A stretch of DNA of 64,000 bases from Dactylosporangium roseum (lineage in GTDB: Bacteria; Actinomycetota; Actinomycetes; Mycobacteriales; Micromonosporaceae): assembly GCF_025264685.1 (NCBI RefSeq), contig NZ_CP073721.1, forward strand, positions 5,199,001-5,263,000, read 5' to 3'. The position numbers and the translations under genes are program-made. Each line of letters starts with the position of its first letter. Position 1 is the first letter of the stretch. Positions 50,828 to 60,077 of this stretch are shown in pieces. The notes below the pieces were generated by a model. It ran no database searches. It saw nothing but the letters and a program-made list of their open reading frames with translations, and was not told the DNA's origin.

Positions 50828-52358
50828 CGCCCAGCTCGACGAGCCCGGCCGGATCGATGGCCGCGGCCACCTCGCCCCGCATGATCTTGCCGTTGGCGCT
50901 CTTGGCGAACGGCCGCGCCGTCGCGTACGCGAGGTCCGGCCACTTCTCCGGGGCCAGGCCTCGCTTCAGCTCGCCGGCCACGATCGTGCGCACGTCCTCG
51001 GGGCTGCGCTCGCCGATCGGCCCGCACACGCACGCCACCGGCCGCTCGTGCGGCGTGCCGGAGCCGGGCAGGCCGACGAGCACCACGTCGTCGACCCCCG
51101 GCGCGCCGGCCAGGACCGCCTCGACCTCCTCCGGGTAGATGCGGTGGCCGTTCTCGCTGAGCAGCACGCCCGACATCCGGCCCTTGAGCACCAGATCGCC
51201 GTCCGGGCTCCACTCGGCGAGGTCGCCGGTGCGCAGCCACTCGCCGGGCGACTCGATCGTGCCGTCGGCGACGTTCACGTACCCCTCCATCACCAGCGGG
51301 CCGCGGACCAGGATCTCGCCGACCCCGTCCGGATGCTCGGCCACCGGCTCGATCCGCACGGCGAGGGTGTCGTCGGGCCGGCCGATGCAGTAGACGTGCT
51401 TGACGTGACGCTGCTCGGCGTGGCCCGCCTCGTCCAGGAAGCAGAACGGCCCGTAGGTCTCGGTGAGGCCGTACCCCTGGATCCAGTCGCCGCCGATCAG
51501 CGCCCGGCCCTGGTCGAGGACCGCACGCGGGACGGCGGCCCCGCCGTACGACACGACCCGCAGGCACGACAGGTCCGGCCGCTCGGCGTCGACGGCGGCC
51601 ACGAACCGCTTGAGGGCCACCGGCCGCAGCGCGAGGTGCGTGGCGCGCTCGGCCGCCACCTGGGCCGGCCACCGAGCCGGGTCCGGGGTCTGCGGAAACA
51701 CGACGGTGGCGTCGTGCAGCAGCGCCCCGAACGAGTTGATGACGCCCGTCGTGTTGTTCATCAGGCCGGTCATGAAGATGCGGGCGTCCGGGCGGTACCG
51801 CATCGTGCGGGTGACCGCCGCCATTCGCCCGCACACGTGCGCTTCGCCGATGCTGATGGCCTTCGGCGTGCCGGTGGTGCCGCTGGTGAACAACACCAGG
51901 AAGTGCTCCACCGGCTCCGGGCGGTCGATCGGCAGCTCGCGGTCCGGCGCGTCGGCGGCCGGGAACGGCAGCTCGACGACCCGGCCGCCGCGCCCGCGCA
52001 GCGCGTCGACGCCGGTGCGGTCGCGCTTGGCGTGCACGATCACGTCGGGCCGCGCGCTGTCGGCGATCGACAGCCACTCCGGCAGCGCCGCCGCCTGAAG
52101 GCCGTACGGCATCAGCAGATGCAGGCCGAGCGCACTCGCCGCGGCGAGGAAGAACACCGCGTCCGGGCCGTGGTCGAGCAGCGCCAGGACCCGATCGTCC
52201 GGGGCGACGCCACGTTCGAGCAGCTCCGCGCGGCAGCGGGCCACCTCGTTGCGCACCTGCCGCCGGGTCAGTGTGCGCCCGGCAGCGACCATGCACACCC
52301 GGTCGGGATCGGCCCCGGGCGCCGCGGCGATGTACGCCAGCTTCGCCGCCTCGCTCAT
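50811..52358 (-). CDS. AMP-dependent acyl-CoA synthetase/ligase
   Basis: Adenylate-forming enzyme of 515 aa. P-loop LFTSGTTGTPKA, adenine-binding YGGAAVP, GYGLTETYGPF, then WLRTGDLAEWSPDGDLVLKGR with the hinge, and the catalytic lysine in SANGKIMRGE. It activates a carboxylic acid as acyl-AMP, then thioesterifies it to CoA or a carrier protein. In a type II polyketide cluster it could prime an unusual starter, or activate the finished acid for amide or ester formation. The start is ATG 52358, overlapping the cyclase stop (ATGA). Confidence 0.88.
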   Translation of the reverse strand: MSEAAKLAYIAAAPGADPDRVCMVAAGRTLTRRQVRNEVARCRAELLERGVAPDDRVLALLDHGPDAVFFLAAASALGLHLLMPYGLQAAALPEWLSIADSARPDVIVHAKRDRTGVDALRGRGGRVVELPFPAADAPDRELPIDRPEPVEHFLVLFTSGTTGTPKAISIGEAHVCGRMAAVTRTMRYRPDARIFMTGLMNNTTGVINSFGALLHDATVVFPQTPDPARWPAQVAAERATHLALRPVALKRFVAAVDAERPDLSCLRVVSYGGAAVPRAVLDQGRALIGGDWIQGYGLTETYGPFCFLDEAGHAEQRHVKHVYCIGRPDDTLAVRIEPVAEHPDGVGEILVRGPLVMEGYVNVADGTIESPGEWLRTGDLAEWSPDGDLVLKGRMSGVLLSENGHRIYPEEVEAVLAGAPGVDDVVLVGLPGSGTPHERPVACVCGPIGERSPEDVRTIVAGELKRGLAPEKWPDLAYATARPFAKSANGKIMRGEVAAAIDPAGLVELGGDGRG

Positions 52359-53296
52359 GAGCCCGCCGCCGCCATGGTGGCGCGGCTGTTGGCGCCGAGC
52401 GCCTCGCGCGCCCAGGCGCCGGCCTTCTCCAGCGTGGTGCCCGCGCCGAGAACCGCCTCCACGGCGGCCGGATCGATCGCCACCGTGTGCCGTGATGTGA
52501 TCGCCGCGCCGCCGGCGACGGCCTCGAACTCCCACACGCCGCTGTGGCCGGACAGCAGCGCCGGCAGCACCGTCTGCTTGTAGGCGATCCGCTCACCCGG
52601 CGAGCAGAGCCGGATCGACTGCGTGGTGTGCGAGCCGCCGTCCGCGGTGAGGGTTTCCATCTCCATCCGCTGTACCCCCGGCACCGCCTCGTCGACGTCC
52701 ACCCGCCGGACGTGCGGCAGCCGTCGCGGCCACCGGTCGGCGCGGTGGACGAAGTCGTAGGCGTCGGCGGCCGCGACGCCCGGCAGCTCGACGCGGTCGC
52801 TGAAGCTGAACACCAGCCGGTCCAGCGGGTGCCCGAGCGCGGCGACCGCGCCGAGCGCGGCCAGTTCCTGCTCGCTGTTCCGGTCGACGGCGGCGGCGAT
52901 CCAGTTGAGTGTCTTGCGGTCGCCGGTCAACGCGGAGAAGGCGTGCGTCAGCGTCATCCGCGTCTGCCCGTCGCCCTCGGGCGCGAACGACCACGCACCC
53001 GACATCGCGGCGATCGGCGGCGCGCTGCGCTCCTGCCGGAACGCGACCCGCAGGCCGGCCGGGTCGAGCGTCCGGCGCGAGGTCCACGTCTTGACCTCGC
53101 CGTTGACGTCGGCAGAGATCTCGATCCGCTCCTCATCGCCGGCGATCTCGAGGCGGCGCGCCTCGACGCACGGGCCGAGGATCACCGGCCAGCGGGTCAC
53201 GTCGGTGACGAGGTCGTACAGCCGCTCGGGCGGTGCCGCCACGACCCGGTAGTGCTCCATCCGCCGGGTCTCCGAGCTGATCACGCCCTGGGTCAT
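52355..53296 (-). CDS. didomain polyketide aromatase/cyclase (ActVII type)
   Basis: 313-aa protein of two START/SRPBCC domains: residues 8-150 (HYRVVAAPPERLYDLVTDVT, then WPVILGPCVEARRLE) and about 165-300 (ELPGVAAADAYDFVHRADRW, then PRRLPHVRRVDV). Didomain aromatase/cyclases of this type close and aromatise the first ring of polyketides whose C9 carbonyl has been reduced. That matches the ketoreductase encoded at 58085. The start is ATG 53296, giving an ATGA overlap with the ACP gene. Confidence 0.9.
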   Translation of the reverse strand: MTQGVISSETRRMEHYRVVAAPPERLYDLVTDVTRWPVILGPCVEARRLEIAGDEERIEISADVNGEVKTWTSRRTLDPAGLRVAFRQERSAPPIAAMSGAWSFAPEGDGQTRMTLTHAFSALTGDRKTLNWIAAAVDRNSEQELAALGAVAALGHPLDRLVFSFSDRVELPGVAAADAYDFVHRADRWPRRLPHVRRVDVDEAVPGVQRMEMETLTADGGSHTTQSIRLCSPGERIAYKQTVLPALLSGHSGVWEFEAVAGGAAITSRHTVAIDPAAVEAVLGAGTTLEKAGAWAREALGANSRATMAAAGS

Positions 53297-53547
53297 GCCG
53301 CCGCCTTCGCGGCCGACTCGACGATCTCGGTCAGCTCGCGCGGCGTCTTCGCGGCCGCGAACGTCTCGTCCGAAACCCGCACGCCGTACTCCTGCTCGAT
53401 CGTCGCGGCCGACTCCATGAGCGCGAGCGAGTCGTAGCCGAGGTCCTCGAGGCTGGTGTCGGCGAAGTCGGCGTCGGCGACCTCGACCTCCGGCGCGCCG
53501 GAGCACGCGATCAGGATGCGGCGGACGTCCTCGACGGTGACAATCAT
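53293..53547 (-). CDS. type II polyketide acyl carrier protein
   Basis: 84-aa carrier protein. The phosphopantetheine serine is S40 in LEDLGYDSLALME. Length, charge and the KS-beta/ACP/aromatase order are as in actinorhodin-type clusters. The start is ATG 53547, two bases after the KS-beta stop, with AAGGAG inside the end of the KS-beta gene. It holds the growing octaketide chain for KS-alpha/KS-beta. Confidence 0.94.
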   Translation of the reverse strand: MIVTVEDVRRILIACSGAPEVEVADADFADTSLEDLGYDSLALMESAATIEQEYGVRVSDETFAAAKTPRELTEIVESAAKAAA

Positions 53548-53549
53548 GG

Positions 53550-54815
53550 CTACTCCTTCTCAACAGATGTGATGTCGGCAGCGGCGGACGGCCGATCCGC
53601 GCCCCAGGCGCGGACGACCACCGCCGAGTTGAAGCCCCACAGCCCCCGCGCGAGCACGAGTGCCGTGCGCACGTCGCCGTCGCGGGCGGCACCGCGGACC
53701 ACGTCGAGGCCGTACTCGGCCGGGACGTCGGCGGTGCCGGCGGTCGGCGGGATCACGCCGTCGCGGATCGACAGCAGTGCGGCGGCGACGTCGAGCGGCC
53801 CGCCGCCGCCGTAGGTCCGGCCGGACGCCGCCTTCGGGGTTGTGACCGGCACCCCGCCGGGGCCGAACACCGCCCGCAGCACCGCCGCCTCGGCCCGGTC
53901 CAGCTCGGGGACGCCGATCGCGTCGGCGAACACGACGTCGACGTCCGCGGCGACGATCCCCGCGTCGGCGAGCGCCGTCTCGACGGCTCGGCGCAGCGCC
54001 GGCGGCCGGCCCGAGCCGGGGGCGGGGTCGAAGGCGCTGGCGTAGCCGGCGATCTCGCCGTAGACGCGGGGCGCGCCTCGGCGCACGGCCGCGTCGGCGT
54101 CCTCGAGCACGAGCAGCGCGCCGCCCTCGCCGGGGACGAAGCCGTTGGCGTCGCGGTCGAAGGGCAGATACGCCTCGGCCGGGTCGTCGCGGCGGCTGAG
54201 CCGACCGCCGGCGATCTGCGACACCCAGCCCCACGGGTCCAGCGCCGAGTCGACGCCGCCGGCGACCACGAGCGGCGTGCCGCGGCGCACGGTGCGCCGG
54301 GCGTGCCCGATCGCGTCGAGCCCGCCCGCCTGCTCGGCCACGAGCGCGCTGCTCGGGCCGCGCATGCCGTGCCGGATCGAGATCTGGCCGGTGTTCACCG
54401 CGTAGAACCAGGCGAAGGACTCGTAGACGCTCACCGCCTGCGGGCCTTTGGTCCACAGCTTGTGGAACTCGCGATGGGTGAACTCGAACCCGCCGAGGGC
54501 GTTGGCGGTCACCACGCCCATGTCGTAGTCGACCAGGCGCTCCGGCTCGACCCGCGCGTCGTCCAGCGCCCAGGCGGCGGCGACCAGCGCCAGCCGGGTG
54601 GACACGTCGGTCTGCGGCAGCAGCCGGCTCGGCAGGTGCTCGGCCGGGTCGAAGTCCAGGATCTCCCCGGCCAGCCGTGCCGGGTACCGGCTCGAGTCGA
54701 ACCGGGAGATCTCGCCGAGGCCGTGCCGGGCCTTCACCGTGGACTCCCAGTACGCCTCCGTGCCCAGGCCGTTGCAGGCCAGCGCCCCGATCCCGGTCAC
54801 CACCGTCGCGATCAT
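53550..54815 (-). CDS. type II polyketide ketosynthase beta / chain length factor
   Basis: 421-aa partner of KS-alpha. The active-site cysteine is replaced by glutamine (Q162 in LVAEQAGGLDAIG), the hallmark of chain length factors. Gate residues that set chain length align with the actinorhodin protein: F110, T113 and F117 in GGFEFTHREFHKL correspond to F109, T112 and F116, the octaketide pattern. The start is ATG 54815, overlapping the KS-alpha stop (ATGA), so the two subunits are coupled. Confidence 0.95.
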   Translation of the reverse strand: MIATVVTGIGALACNGLGTEAYWESTVKARHGLGEISRFDSSRYPARLAGEILDFDPAEHLPSRLLPQTDVSTRLALVAAAWALDDARVEPERLVDYDMGVVTANALGGFEFTHREFHKLWTKGPQAVSVYESFAWFYAVNTGQISIRHGMRGPSSALVAEQAGGLDAIGHARRTVRRGTPLVVAGGVDSALDPWGWVSQIAGGRLSRRDDPAEAYLPFDRDANGFVPGEGGALLVLEDADAAVRRGAPRVYGEIAGYASAFDPAPGSGRPPALRRAVETALADAGIVAADVDVVFADAIGVPELDRAEAAVLRAVFGPGGVPVTTPKAASGRTYGGGGPLDVAAALLSIRDGVIPPTAGTADVPAEYGLDVVRGAARDGDVRTALVLARGLWGFNSAVVVRAWGADRPSAAADITSVEKE

Positions 54816-56086
54816 GACGCCGCCCCGTCCGCGCGCCGCAGCACCATCGCCGTCTGGAAGCCGCCGAACCCGCTGCCGACCGTGAGCACGGTCCGCACGT
54901 TCTGCTCGCGCGCGGTGAGCGGCACGTAGTCGAGGTCGCACTCGGGGTCGGGCTCGTGCAGGTTGGCCGTGGGCGGCACCACGCCGTGCTCGATCGCGAG
55001 CGCGCAGGCGGCGATCTCCACGGAGCCGATCGCGCCGAGCGAATGCCCGACCATCGACTTGATGGAGCTGACCGGGATGCGGTACGCGGTCTCGCCGAGC
55101 GCGCGCTTGAACGCCGCGGTCTCGTGCCGGTCGTTCTGCTTCGTGCCCGAGCCGTGGGCGTTGATGTAGTCCACCGCGGAGCGGTCGACGCGGGCATGGT
55201 CCAGCGCGACCCGGATCGCCTCGGCCATCTCGCGGCCGTCGGGCTTGAGCCCGGTCATGTGGTAGGCGTTGCAGCGGGTGGCGTACCCGCTCACCTCGGC
55301 GTAGACGTGCGCACCGCGCCGGCGGGCGGAGTCGAGGCTCTCCAGCACGAACATCGCCGCGCCTTCGGCCAGCACGAACCCGTTGCGCAAGCGGTCGAAC
55401 GGCCGCGACGCGGTCGCCGGGTCGTCGTTGCGCGGCGTGGTGGCCTTGATGGCGTCGAAGCACGCGACCACGATGGGCGTGATCGGCGCGTCGGCGGCGC
55501 CGGCGATCATCACGTCGGCGGCCCCCTCCTGGATGAGCTGCCACGCGTGGCCGACGGCGTCCAGGCCCGAGGTGCAGCCGTTGGACACCATGGACACCGG
55601 GCCTTCGGCGCCGACCTTCCACGCGACCTCGGCCGGCATGACGCTCGGGGCCAGATAGTCGAACATGTGCGGGGACAGCCAGTCGCCGTCGACCAGCCAG
55701 TTGCGGCCCGTGTCGGACAGGACGAGGTACTCCTGCTCCAGGCTGGTCGCGGCGGCCACCGCGCTGCCGACGGTGACCCCGACGCGGGCCGGGTCGACGC
55801 CGGCGAAGTCGACGCCGCTGTCGCGGACCGCGTCCTGGGCACAGACGACGGCGAACTGGGTCGCCCGGTCCATGCGCCGGATCTCCCGCTGGCTCAGACC
55901 CTCCCACACCGGGGAGAAGTCGATCTCGCCGGCGACCTGCGAACGGTACGGGGACGGGTCGAAGAACGTGATCCGCCGGGTCGCGGTCCGGCCCTCGGTG
56001 AGCAGGTCCCAGAACTCCTTCGTGCCGTGCGCGCCCGGGGCGCGCACGCCGATCCCGGTGATGACGACGGGTCGGCTCAGGCTCAT
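54812..56086 (-). CDS. type II polyketide ketosynthase alpha
   Basis: Condensing enzyme of the minimal PKS, 424 aa. It opens SRPVVITGIGVRAPGAHGTKE; the catalytic cysteine is C171 in VSNGCTSGLDAVGHAW, and the two histidines lie in DYINAHGSGTKQND and SIKSMVGHSLGAIG. It pairs with the chain length factor encoded next. The start is uncertain: ATG 56086 matches the family start best, while GTG 56095 would add three residues and has GAGGGA very close upstream. Confidence 0.95.
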   Translation of the reverse strand: MSLSRPVVITGIGVRAPGAHGTKEFWDLLTEGRTATRRITFFDPSPYRSQVAGEIDFSPVWEGLSQREIRRMDRATQFAVVCAQDAVRDSGVDFAGVDPARVGVTVGSAVAAATSLEQEYLVLSDTGRNWLVDGDWLSPHMFDYLAPSVMPAEVAWKVGAEGPVSMVSNGCTSGLDAVGHAWQLIQEGAADVMIAGAADAPITPIVVACFDAIKATTPRNDDPATASRPFDRLRNGFVLAEGAAMFVLESLDSARRRGAHVYAEVSGYATRCNAYHMTGLKPDGREMAEAIRVALDHARVDRSAVDYINAHGSGTKQNDRHETAAFKRALGETAYRIPVSSIKSMVGHSLGAIGSVEIAACALAIEHGVVPPTANLHEPDPECDLDYVPLTAREQNVRTVLTVGSGFGGFQTAMVLRRADGAAS

Positions 56087-56103
56087 CGCTGTCACATCCC
56101 TCT

Positions 56104-56550
56104 TCAGAAGCCGTCGTGGTCGACGAGGCGCTCGGCGTTGCGCAACTGGCCGTCGTCGCGGACCAGCACGTCGCGCACGACGCAGCTCCGGACCATCTCC
56201 GGGCCGCCGCCCGGCCGCGTCGTGAGCACCAGCGCGTAGCTGGTGGCGCGGAGCCGGCCGGCGGTCAGCTCCTCGACGTCGACCATCGTGAACAGGTGCC
56301 GGCGCTGCTGCGGATCGGCGGCCTGTCGCTGGCGCACCTCGTACAGGTCGGACAGGATGCCCGGCCGGGTCCGGGCCGGCTCGCGGCCGGGCGTGTGGCC
56401 GAAGACCGCGTCCTCGGTGAAGGTGTCGGCGTAGGCCTCCAGTTTCCCTTCGTCCAGCGCCTGCATCTGGCGCGCGTAATACTGGAGAACCTCTGCATAC
56501 AGTTCGGCGGCGACGCCGGGGATACCCACGATCTCGCGCTCCTTCGTCAA
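56104..56550 (-). CDS. NTF2/SnoaL-like protein of the polyketide cluster
   Basis: 148-aa cone-shaped alpha+beta protein of the NTF2-like superfamily. Landmarks: LYAEVLQYYARQMQALDEGK, then YADTFTEDAVFGHTPG, typical of the fold's N-terminal helices and first strands, and MVRSCVVRDVLVRDDG near the end. Relatives in aromatic polyketide clusters act as cyclases or hydroxylation helpers, or have no known role. It sits directly before KS-alpha in the same operon, so it likely works early on the chain. The exact reaction is unknown. The start is ATG 56550. Confidence 0.8.
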   Translation of the reverse strand: MTKEREIVGIPGVAAELYAEVLQYYARQMQALDEGKLEAYADTFTEDAVFGHTPGREPARTRPGILSDLYEVRQRQAADPQQRRHLFTMVDVEELTAGRLRATSYALVLTTRPGGGPEMVRSCVVRDVLVRDDGQLRNAERLVDHDGF

Positions 56551-56611
56551 GCGTTCGGGTGCGATCAGTCTGTGTGAGCGGCCAAGAGCCTCGGTCGAGA
56601 CGAACTCGACG

Positions 56612-57952
56612 TCAGTGCCTCGCCGGTGCCTCGGTCGGCGCCGCGTCCTTGGCCTCCAGCGCCGCCGTGGCCGCGTCCTCGGTGCGGGCCATGGCCACCC
56701 GCAGGATCGGTGGTGCCATGAGGGAGGTGACGATGGCGACCAGGACGATGACGGTGTAGGTGTCGATGCTCAGCACGCCGAGGCGCAGGCCGGTCATCGC
56801 GACGATCACTTCGATGACGCCGCGGGCGTTCATGCCGGCGCCGAGCGCGAGCGCCTCCCAGCGGCCGAGCCGGCTCAGCCGGGCGCCGAGGTAGGCGCCG
56901 GCGAACTTGCCGATGACGGCCACGGCCAGCACCACCAGGGCGGTCAGCAACACGGCGGGCTTGCGCAGCGCGGTGAGGTCCATACGCAGGCCGGCCATCG
57001 CGAAGAACAGCGGCGCGAGGAAGGCGAGCACCGTGGTGCGCAGCGGGAGGAGCTTCTTGGCGTCGAGCTCGCCGCTGGTGCCGACGAGCACGCCGCCGAC
57101 GAACGCGCCGAACACCGCCTCCAGGTGCAGCGCCTGCGTCGCCGCGGCCGACAGCAGGACGATGAGCGTCACGACGGCCACGGTCGGCGCGGCCTCCGGC
57201 GACCGGTTCGCGGCCCGCAGCGCCAGCCGCACCAGCGGCCGGCCGGCCAGGGCCGCGAACGCGACCACGCCGATCGGGTAGAGCAGCGCGGTGGCGACCG
57301 TCCCGCCGGTGACGCCCACCGTGGCCATCGCCGAGACGACCGACAGCAGGAACCAGCCGACGATGTCGTCGACGACCCCGGAGGCGAGCGTCAACTGCCC
57401 GACATCGCGGTGCAGCAGGTTCATGTCGATGAGCGTCTTGGCGATGACCGGGATGGCGCTGACGCACATCGCGACGCCGAGGAACAGCGAGAACGTCGCC
57501 GGGTCGACGCCGTGCGGCAGCACCGACCTGGGCAGCAGCAGGCCGGTTCCGATACCGAGGCCGAGCGGCAGCAGCAGGCCGGCGAGGCTGACCCGGGCGG
57601 CGGTCGCGCCGCGGCGGCGCACGAGGCCGAACTTCAGCTCGATGCCGGTGAGGCCGACGAGCAGCACCACGCCGAACTGCCCGACCGCGTCGAGCATGTG
57701 CGTCTGCTCGGCCTGCCGCGGCAGCAGCCAGTTCGACACACCGGGCAGTACGTGCCGCAGGATCGACGGGCCGACGAGGACGCCGGCGCACAACTCGCCC
57801 ACGACGGCGGGCATCTTGAGTCGCGCGGCCAGCCGGCCGAGGACGATGGCCAGCAACAGCAGCAGCGACACCTGCAACAGGAGCAGCAGCAGCGGGTGCT
57901 GGCCGATCGGCGCGATCGGGCCGGCGGACAGCGGCACGGACTCGGCGGTCAC
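56612..57952 (-). CDS. cation:proton antiporter (CPA2, KefB/Na+-H+ type)
   Basis: Membrane protein of 446 aa with about 12 helices. Features: IVLGRLAARLKMPAVVGELCAGVLVGPS at the start, then QFGVVLLVGLTGIELKFGLV and ASGVVDDIVGWFLLSV with the paired aspartates of the ion site, and GAGMNARGVIEVIVAMTG. Such antiporters occur in several aromatic polyketide clusters and may serve self-protection or export of acidic products. It is the first gene of the operon that continues into the PKS genes. The start is GTG 57952, with GAGG seven bases upstream. Confidence 0.88.
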   Translation of the reverse strand: MTAESVPLSAGPIAPIGQHPLLLLLLQVSLLLLLAIVLGRLAARLKMPAVVGELCAGVLVGPSILRHVLPGVSNWLLPRQAEQTHMLDAVGQFGVVLLVGLTGIELKFGLVRRRGATAARVSLAGLLLPLGLGIGTGLLLPRSVLPHGVDPATFSLFLGVAMCVSAIPVIAKTLIDMNLLHRDVGQLTLASGVVDDIVGWFLLSVVSAMATVGVTGGTVATALLYPIGVVAFAALAGRPLVRLALRAANRSPEAAPTVAVVTLIVLLSAAATQALHLEAVFGAFVGGVLVGTSGELDAKKLLPLRTTVLAFLAPLFFAMAGLRMDLTALRKPAVLLTALVVLAVAVIGKFAGAYLGARLSRLGRWEALALGAGMNARGVIEVIVAMTGLRLGVLSIDTYTVIVLVAIVTSLMAPPILRVAMARTEDAATAALEAKDAAPTEAPARH

Positions 57953-58084
57953 AGGCTCACCTCGGATCTTCGATGGCTTCGGTACCTGGCGCGGCAAGTC
58001 TGCAAGGGCGACCAAGAGATCTGGTCGAGGCGACCTCGAAGCCCTCTCGACCTGTTCGCGAGCCGCGGGGGCGATCGTGGAGGC

Positions 58085-58912
58085 ATGACACTTCTGCCTC
58101 CTACCGACGTGCCCGCCGCCGCTCCTCCCACCGCCGCGCCGAAGCCGGTGGCGCTGGTCACCGGCGCCACGAGCGGCATCGGCCACGAGATCGCCCTGAC
58201 CCTCGCGCGGCAGGGCTACGCCGTGTACCTCTGCGCGCGGACGGAGAAGGCCCTCGACGAGACGATCGAGGCGCTGCGCGGCGAGGGTCTCGACGCCGAC
58301 GGCAGCACCTGCGACGTCACGTCCCCCGAGCAGGTTCGCGCCCTCGTGGGGGCCGCGGTCGAGCGCTACGGCCGCATCGACGTGCTCGTCAACAACGCCG
58401 GTCGGCCCGGCGGCGGCGCCACCGCGCAGCTCCCGGACGAGCTCTGGTTCGACGTCATCACCACCAACCTCAACAGCGTCTTCCTCGTGACGAAGGCGGC
58501 GCTGACGATCGGCGGCATGCTCGAGCGCGGCTCCGGGCGCATCGTCAACATCGCCTCGACCGGCGGCAAGCAGGGCGTGATCCACGCGGCGCCCTACACC
58601 GCCTCCAAGCACGGCGTCGTCGGCTTCAGCAAGTCGCTCGGGCTGGAGCTGGCAAAGACCGGGATCACGGTGAACGCCGTGTGCCCCGGCTTCGTCGAGA
58701 CCCCGATGGCCGAGCGGGTGCGGGAGCACTACGCCGCGATCTGGGGCGTCGACGAGGACGAGGCGCACGGCCGGATCACCGCGCGGGTGCCGATCGGGCG
58801 GTACGTGGAGCCGAAGGAGGTCGCGGCGATGGTTACCTATCTCGTCGGCGACGGCGCGGCTGCGGTCACGGCGCAGGCCTTGAACGTCTGCGGCGGACTG
58901 GGCAACTACTGA
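58085..58912 (+). CDS. polyketide ketoreductase (ActIII type, SDR)
   Basis: NADPH-dependent reductase that would reduce the C9 carbonyl of the nascent chain; 275 aa. Cofactor motif TGATSGIG, NNAG, catalytic Ser in ASTGGKQG, and Tyr/Lys in YTASKHG. The stereochemistry motif Pro-Gly-Gly follows NNAGR, as in ActIII. The start is ATG 58085 with GGAGG only one base away, unusually close; no better start with a proper site is seen. It is divergent from the antiporter operon and ends 4 bp from the convergent monooxygenase gene. Confidence 0.93.
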   Translation: MTLLPPTDVPAAAPPTAAPKPVALVTGATSGIGHEIALTLARQGYAVYLCARTEKALDETIEALRGEGLDADGSTCDVTSPEQVRALVGAAVERYGRIDVLVNNAGRPGGGATAQLPDELWFDVITTNLNSVFLVTKAALTIGGMLERGSGRIVNIASTGGKQGVIHAAPYTASKHGVVGFSKSLGLELAKTGITVNAVCPGFVETPMAERVREHYAAIWGVDEDEAHGRITARVPIGRYVEPKEVAAMVTYLVGDGAAAVTAQALNVCGGLGNY

Positions 58913-58916
58913 CGGC

Positions 58917-60065
58917 TCACTGCTTGACGAGCTGCTCGACGTAGCCGCGGGCGGCCGGCTCGAACTGCAGCGCCACGTGGGTGGAGACGGCGGTGACGTC
59001 CCGCCACAGGCGCTGCATCGGGCCGGACGTCGCCTGCCCCCGCGTCCCGGCCTGGCGGAACAGCCGGTCCACGGCCGTCACCGCCAGGTCGGTCGCCAGC
59101 GAGCAGTCGCGCAGGTTCCGGGCCGCGTCCAGGCGGCTCATCCCGCCGTCCGGATCGGCACACCGGTCGGCCAGGCCGGCGGCCCGGTCGAGCAGCAGCC
59201 GTGCCGCGTCCGCTTCGCCGGCGGCGCGGGCCAGGGCGAGTTCCGCGGACGCGCGCACGCCCTGCATGCCGACGGTCCCCGGTAGCTGCACGCCGCCGAG
59301 CTTGTCGGCGAACGCCGCCGTGAAGTCCCGGGTCATGCCCTGCGCCGCGCCGACCGCGGGGGCGGCGAACATGAGTCCGTTGACCGCCGGGAGCGGGGCC
59401 CGGTAGCAGGCGGGCGCACCGCCCGTGAAGTCGTCGATGCGCCCCTCGAGCAGGTCGGCCCGCTTGAACGCCCGGTGGTCGGGCACGAAGACGTCGGAGA
59501 GCGCCAGCGTGTTGCTCCCGGTCGCCTGCATCCCGATGCTGAACCAGGTGTCCTCGACGCGGTACGCCGAGCGGGGCACGGCGAAGAGCCACCCCTCGGT
59601 CGCGGTGCCGGACTGCGCGACGCCGCACACCACCGCCCAGTCCGAGTAGGCGATGGCGCTCATGTAGGGCCAGCGACCGGAGAGCAGCCAGCCGCCCGGG
59701 CGCGGCTCTGCGGTACCGAACGGTGTCACGGAACCGACGAGGACCGCGTCGGGGCCCGAGACCCACACCTCGGCCTGCCCGTCGGCCGGGAGATGGGCTC
59801 CGGCCATCCGGGCGATGCTGGCGATCAGCGAGGCGCACCAGGCGGTCGCCGGGCACTCGCCGGCGATCACGCCGACCGCGTCGACCAGCTCCCCGAAGGA
59901 GCCCTCGCGCCCGCCGACGGCGGCCGGCGCGAAGTGCCGGGCGAAGCCCGCCTCCACGACGGCCGCCATCACGGCGGGGTCGACCTCGCGGCGACGTTCG
60001 GCGGCCTCGGCGCAGCGCCCGGCAGCCGCCGCGATCCCGGCCGCGGCGGCGGACAACCCGGACAT
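58917..60065 (-). CDS. FMN/FAD-dependent monooxygenase (ActVA-ORF5/acyl-CoA dehydrogenase fold)
   Basis: 382-aa oxygenase component of a two-component flavin system. Acyl-CoA dehydrogenase-like layout: FAPAAVGGREGSFGELVDAV, then GWLLSGRWPYMSAIAYSDWAV and FSIGMQATGSNTLALSDVFVP, with the C-terminal helical bundle. ActVA-ORF5 and relatives hydroxylate or form quinones on aromatic polyketides using reduced flavin from a partner reductase, encoded just upstream. The start is ATG 60065 (AGGAG six bases before); GTG 60068 is the alternative. Confidence 0.88.
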   Translation of the reverse strand: MSGLSAAAAGIAAAAGRCAEAAERRREVDPAVMAAVVEAGFARHFAPAAVGGREGSFGELVDAVGVIAGECPATAWCASLIASIARMAGAHLPADGQAEVWVSGPDAVLVGSVTPFGTAEPRPGGWLLSGRWPYMSAIAYSDWAVVCGVAQSGTATEGWLFAVPRSAYRVEDTWFSIGMQATGSNTLALSDVFVPDHRAFKRADLLEGRIDDFTGGAPACYRAPLPAVNGLMFAAPAVGAAQGMTRDFTAAFADKLGGVQLPGTVGMQGVRASAELALARAAGEADAARLLLDRAAGLADRCADPDGGMSRLDAARNLRDCSLATDLAVTAVDRLFRQAGTRGQATSGPMQRLWRDVTAVSTHVALQFEPAARGYVEQLVKQ

Positions 60066-60077
60066 CACAATCTCCTC

